A stretch of 64,000 nucleotides of DNA from Norana najaformis (lineage: Eukaryota; Annelida; Clitellata; Crassiclitellata; Hormogastridae), in contig OZ029914.1 of NCBI GenBank assembly GCA_964023275.1, positions 10,733,561-10,797,560 of the forward strand. The letters run 5' to 3'. The notes beneath the pieces are model-generated. The model did no database searches, was not told where the DNA came from, and saw only the letters and a program-made list of their open reading frames with translations. The translations under genes were made by a program, and so were the position numbers. Below are positions 58,701 through 64,000 of this stretch, one piece after another. Within the stretch, counting starts at the first letter, position 1. Each line of letters opens with the position of its first letter.

Positions 58701-59440
58701 TGCAAGAGTTATGTGCCTTATGCAACAGTAATTACTTGTTTAGTTTTAATCATCCGAGAACATAAAAAATGACAGAAAATAGGTCATTGCAACGCACAGT
58801 AAAATGTGAATGTATAGGTTTTAGTAAGAATGGCTTATAAGGCCTACAGGTAAACCGTGAATCGTAGTCGTAATCTCGAGATTTCTACAGCGCCCAGTGA
58901 AAGCTAAGTCGCGGGAACCAGCTTTTTCACAGGCTCTCAGTCAAAACAAAATCGATAGGCAAGGTGGGTTCTGTTCCAGACGATGCACAGTTGGCATATG
59001 CCATATGATGTATTAAATCGACAGCTCGAATTTAAAAGGGTTAATTTAAATGTACAACTTTTCTATAGCGACCTATGATCGCGCCTCTGCTCAGTTTTCA
59101 ATGAATTAATCGGGTGAGGTCCTTCGCCACCGCTGCCCGTTTAAATGGACGCCACGCTGTGAAGCATTTAGCTATAGGCGCGGGGGCGGTTCCTCTTGGT
59201 TACATGCCGGCGCCCCTCAGACCAGACACGTGCATGGTAGACAGCCAGAATATGGCTCTTCCCCCCCAAACGCAAGCAATCCTGGATCCGCCACTAGGGA
59301 GCCACGCAATTTTAGGTCCCCTTGTATGGACCATGGTATATAGGCCATAAAATCTCTGAAATATAACCACAGTTGGTGCGCTATGGGGTGTGTGATATTC
59401 TAGTGGTTAGCGTGCTTGACTGTCAACCGAGAGATCGGGG

Positions 59441-60097
59441 CAGGCCCGGCCTTAGGGCAAGGCGAACGAGGCAACCGCCTTGGGCCCCGCGCTTTCAGGG
59501 CCCCGCGCTTCTGACTAAACATTTTTACTACTTTTTACTACTATTACGTAACGCTTGTTTTTTTTAACCGACAGTAATTAAGAAAACTTTATAATAAATG
59601 AATTGTTTATTTTCTTTGGGAATTTGTTTATATTGCAGGATAAAAAATAGCGTACTAATAAATTACCTGTCAATGTCATTGATTTAAAACTATGATGTTG
59701 CTAACGATCTGGACTATAACGAACCCATTGCGGATTTTGCTGGCAAGATTTGCTTGTGAGTAGTAAAAACATGTTAGAAGTAGAAGATACAACCCACGAT
59801 AGTCTATAATATTGATAAACAAACTCTCAATTAGCATACCAAAATATTTTAATTATCAACATCTTTTTTGAGTTTTCATATATTCAGTTAAACGAATAAA
59901 ACTGTAATTGTTGCTCTCATAGTAAAAATTTTAGCATTTTTAATTTTGAGGCTGATTTATATTTTGTAAAATTGTATTCAATAACCAATTTAATATGGAT
60001 TTCGCATTATTTTAATATATGTCGAAATGCAATTTTTTGCATGGGTCTCGCTCATCGCTTGCTGCCTCGGGCCCAGCATACTTTAGGGCCGGGCCTG
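59441..60097. mobile_element. hAT-like MITE, copy 2
   Basis: Counterpart of the 1027-1696 element inside the second duplication block, with the same ends and the same imperfect 8-bp flanks (59433-59440 and 60098-60105). The insertion therefore predates the segmental duplication. Confidence 0.8.
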
Positions 60098-63000
60098 GAT
60101 TGGGGTTCGTATCCCTCCCAGGATAGAAATTTGTTTTGAAATTCGGCTTCACTTGTGCACCTAGCCAACTCAGTTATAATGAGTACATTGACCGCATAGT
60201 CAGTGGTAAGGCCAGATGGCTAGGGAGGGGTCTAGCCACAAGTTCTCATATGCCGAAGCTAAGAAAATGAAATCGCTAACAGTTCTACGATGGATGGTGT
60301 TTGAAACTGAAGCGAGAATACAGATAAGGGGAAGAGAAAGAATTAGGATAAGACCTTTAAAAAAAAAGTATTTTTTTCAGTTTTTGTGTGAAAGACTAGT
60401 GCATGAAGCGCAAGAGGTGAAGTGCTGGTGAGTTCTTATGATGAATCAAATTAATAATACAAATGGCGCCTCGTGGGCTGACATAAGAGACTGCTCTTCT
60501 ACTCTTCTTCTGCCATGCGCCAAAACAGCGTGCAAATTAAAACCAGTTAGCATATAAGCCCTTTCATTTGGGTTTAGTCTCGTAACGAGCAAGTTAAATG
60601 TAAATATAGGCCTACACGGTTGTAGGCCTATATAGCGACCAATGGCCTCCACCCTGCTCGTTTTGCAATGACTTACAATGAATCATAAGCAAATCGTTGT
60701 CATATCGATCGAAGGATGTAGACAATTGTTGTGAAAAATATTGACCTCACCTAATAGGCCTATCGATTTTGTTCTGACTGAACGAGTGTGAATAAGCTGG
60801 TTTTTGCGACATAGATTTTTTCCGTGCCGCAAACCGCTCGAAATTACAATTACGATACAATAACGACTGTTGGTGATCGATGTGTATATTGATTTATTGT
60901 GTTATGGTGTTTATATTGATTTATTGTTTCAGTTGATAAGGGTGAGACGATCCGGGTAATTTACGAGGTAGAAAACGGCAATGTCAACTGTCGAAATACT
61001 TACGAGAACGCTAGTGTCTAGAACCCTGGAGTTGAGCATCGCAAGGGGCCCGTGTAAAAATATTAACGGTGCATAATTTTTGCACACCAATCTACTTTCA
61101 ACATGGCCTTGACACGTTTTTCGAGAAGAAGCAGAAAAATATCGACTGAAATCCAAAATAAATTGGAATAATGGATTGAAATAAAAAGTGAGGCTTTACT
61201 CTCATACGAAAGTATTTGACCAGAGCCCACTAAAGAGGTAAATGAAATTTTATTGAAGGGTAGATTTTGGAATTGAGTTGAAGAAAATTGCGTGGGATGG
61301 AGTGTTTTGACATTCTGTTCTTGGCCTCTCGGGTTCTTAAGCGCATTGTGTGTACTTAGCGTTTTAGTAGTAATTAGTTAATTTGAACCATTGTTGAAAT
61401 GAGTTATATGTATTGATGTGGCGCTATTAGAATACCCACTTACCTACGTACATAGTACATGTAATTATACATACAGCTGTTCCCCAGCATCACTGCGCAC
61501 TTCAGAAGTTTGTAAGAAGGGCATTATCGGGTTGGAATGATCAGATTATACAATTGTACTTTATTATGTTGTATACGTGCACACATTGTGCATTGTTCTG
61601 TAATTCTTTATGACTGTGGTTTAATATGAGTTGCAAGGTAAGATAAGGCCAAAATAAACGACCCTGGCACTGGCAACGACGCAATGTCATTAAACGCGGG
61701 ATACTATGAGTGAACTTTGTGGCTGTTAAATCACTGTTGAATTGCCACAGTTTTGCCTGTGATAGCCTTACTGTTGAAAATCCTTTGAAAATCTCCCTTC
61801 AGTTGTTCAAAACATACAGCAAATTATCACAGAGTCCTGAAATTGCTTTGAGAATTGTTATATTTAAATCTCTGATTAACTATTTTGTTATTTACTTTCC
61901 TTTTAGCACCTTTCTAATACAATTTGTTCTTAACTGCAGCCAGTGAAATTGAAATGAATAAGTATCTTCACAACTTTACTCAGCTTACTGTGGTTCTAAG
62001 GAAGATGCATCATTGTAGTGACCACTGTATTCATTATTTTTGTAGATTTTAGGGGAAACTTAAATTAGACTGCAGCTTGTGTATGGCTAGAAATGACTTT
62101 TAAAGCAGTCTTTCTGGATAACTTTTCTCTAATGTTAGGCCTACAATACATTTTGCACATGTTTCCACGTCAGAACTGCATGATTATGATACAAGTACTC
62201 AGATCTTTGGGTGCAGTAACTCACCAAAAACAAAATGGTTGATGCCTGTGAGTAGTTTCTCTTGAAGTGGCTCTATATAAATTTCCAATTACAATTACAG
62301 TTATACCAGGACACAGATGGTCAACTGAAAGGCTGTCAAAATCAAAGAAATTAATGCAGCAGCAATTCAGTAATTGTAAAGACAATCGTAAGCAACAAAA
62401 ATGCACGTAAAGTTGAAACTCTGTGCTTTATCATTTTGCAACCATGTTACCAGTTTACAGACATCTCAGCTGCTGCAGTCAGCTTCACGTCCTTAGGGAT
62501 TGCATGGATTCATGAAATTCAAACTTTGTACGTTCGTGTTATCTTTGTTATAAACACAGGCTAAAATTTATCCATGTGAAAATGTGGGTAGCAAAACATT
62601 TCAGTGTTTGCTGCTGTAATATACTGGAAAAGTGCCCACACCATGTGGATCTAGATTTAATTGAACTGAAGTGAATGGAATTAGTCATTTACTGATGTGT
62701 CATTGGCACATAAGTAATTTCAATGGTCACTGATAGGAAACTTGAGAGGTCAGTTCTAAATGGTCCAGATAACCCTATTAGGAAGGACATCTTCCCTACT
62801 TCTGTTGCATGTCTGAATGGTCAAATGTTTTAGTGTCCAAGTTCTAGCCTCCTGTTGGACAGTCTCTGTGTCTTTGACGCATAGTTACAGATTCTTAAAA
62901 GGTGCTTCATAAATATACTGGTATTTACTTGTAATTGCATAGTGCAGTTGATTGATGTAATCATTAGATAATCATCAGATATAATCACTGGCAGTACATA

Positions 63001-64000
63001 AATAGCATAAAATTACATCATAACTAGGAAATAATTTTTTGCAAAGCTCTTTCATTGTCAGTGCCAGCCAGACTTTTACCTAATTACCTGTGTTTGTATT
63101 GATGTGCTACAATCTTACAATCATTGAGCAGTCTGCTGAAAATGTGTTCAGGGTATCATATAACGTAATATGAGATGTCAAAGGAGACAACTGACCATCC
63201 GTTCTCTTATGTCAAGGCCAACAAAATTTTGTCGCTATTATTTCATATCCGTTCTAAGCTCAAGATGCCAATCATCCTTTCATTAAAAAAGCCTTTTGTG
63301 CACTCAGGTCTTCATCATCTTGTGTAAGCAGCGGTTATCCTTGTTTTAGCACATTTGAAAATCCATACCTGGACACAGACATGAGAAATCTTTCCTTGAA
63401 AATGTGGATCAGATTTCAAATATACATTTTAATGGATATCAGCAACAGGTTTGGAAGCCATTAAAATCTTAGCATTATTGGGTACAGACACTGTGCAAAA
63501 TGAAGGGTTTGAATACAGTGCATCAGATGAAATTGGTAGGTCATTTTCAGCCATGAAATCTATATGCAAAAGGCATCAGGTTATTCAATTCTTTTAATTT
63601 TTTTATTTAAAAGGTGCTTTAATATCTAAGGTGATGGCTGATATTCATAATACCAGGTACAGCAATCAAGGATTTAATATATGCTTTTAGGTGATGATGA
63701 CAGTGATTATGTGATTAAGGATTTAATATATGCTTTTATAATACCTGAAGTGATGGCTGAAATTCATAATACCGGGTATAGTAAATCAATATTTGAAAAA
63801 CTGCTGGAAACTTTTTTCCCATTTAGCACCGATTGTCGATATTGTAGCCCATGTGACAATATCACCGCAGGGTTCAGTCATTGGGTGCTACTGGGTGATG
63901 GAGTGATAGTCAATCAATAGGGAATTCTTGTATTATAAAGAATTATAGAAGACACAATATATAGACGTATACAGTGCAATAAATACCATGGTCATCATCA

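Larger units (their letters stand above)
58321..63970. repeat. Segmental duplication, copy 2
   Basis: Second copy of the block at 1-8280, in the same orientation. It lacks the LINE tail and the DNA transposon of copy 1 and preserves both unoccupied target sites: near 61370-61395 for the LINE tail and near 61462-61475 for the transposon. It has its own short tandem array at 58650-58700. The last bases of the window (63971-64000) no longer match the other copy. Confidence 0.93.

Overview
The window is metazoan nuclear DNA. Its coding sequence is in short exons with GT..AG borders and phase-1 junctions, and it holds Ig-like, CARD and NHL-propeller exons. Most of the rest is AT-rich and full of old LINE, SINE and DNA-transposon remnants. 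The CARD/NHL/Ig repertoire, L2/CR1-type LINE fragments, tRNA-derived SINEs and frequent TAGGCCTA motifs suggest a marine invertebrate, perhaps a deuterostome. The species cannot be fixed from the sequence.

Layout. Bases 1-8280 and 58321 to about 63970 are two copies of a segmental duplication with no convincing gene. Copy 1 later received a truncated LINE tail (2988-3180) and a 2.3 kb DNA transposon (3273-5572); copy 2 keeps both empty sites, so the insertions can be read to the base. Bases 8.3-14.5 kb are LINE remnants, a microsatellite, a possible SINE head and one doubtful small gene (11.6-12.1 kb). Bases 14.6-18.8 kb and 30.6-37.8 kb are an older collinear duplication; each carries an NHL-propeller exon on the minus strand. 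The 14.8 kb exon is frameshifted and the 30.8 kb exon is intact. Bases 21.2-24.3 kb hold the 3' part of a minus-strand Ig-superfamily membrane protein gene, with one Ig exon carrying two stops.

The main gene runs on the minus strand from about 55.1 kb to 36.4 kb, and possibly on to the NHL exon at 30.8 kb. Exons derived here by splice sites and phase give a basic N-terminus, a Ser/Pro-rich linker, four 52-residue repeats each with a PPKKRK nuclear-localisation-like motif, a Ser/Gln-rich segment, two CARD domains, a linker and possibly a six-bladed NHL propeller. The four repeats are encoded by a two-exon cassette (64 + 92 nt = 156 nt, 52 codons) tandemly copied in an approximately 1.68 kb genomic unit. 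Every unit has compatible phase-1 ends, so adding or losing a unit keeps the frame. One junction, between the exons at 52.4 and 50.9 kb, is unresolved.

Three near-identical copies of a 2.3-2.6 kb DNA transposon (3.3, 27.9 and 40.8 kb) have CACTGGCCAACA termini. Two have 3-bp target-site duplications. All encode a zinc-binding putative DDE transposase resembling the CACTA/Mirage/Chapaev group, and each copy is inactivated. One copy sits in an intron of the CARD gene and one lies about 220 bp beyond the NHL stop.
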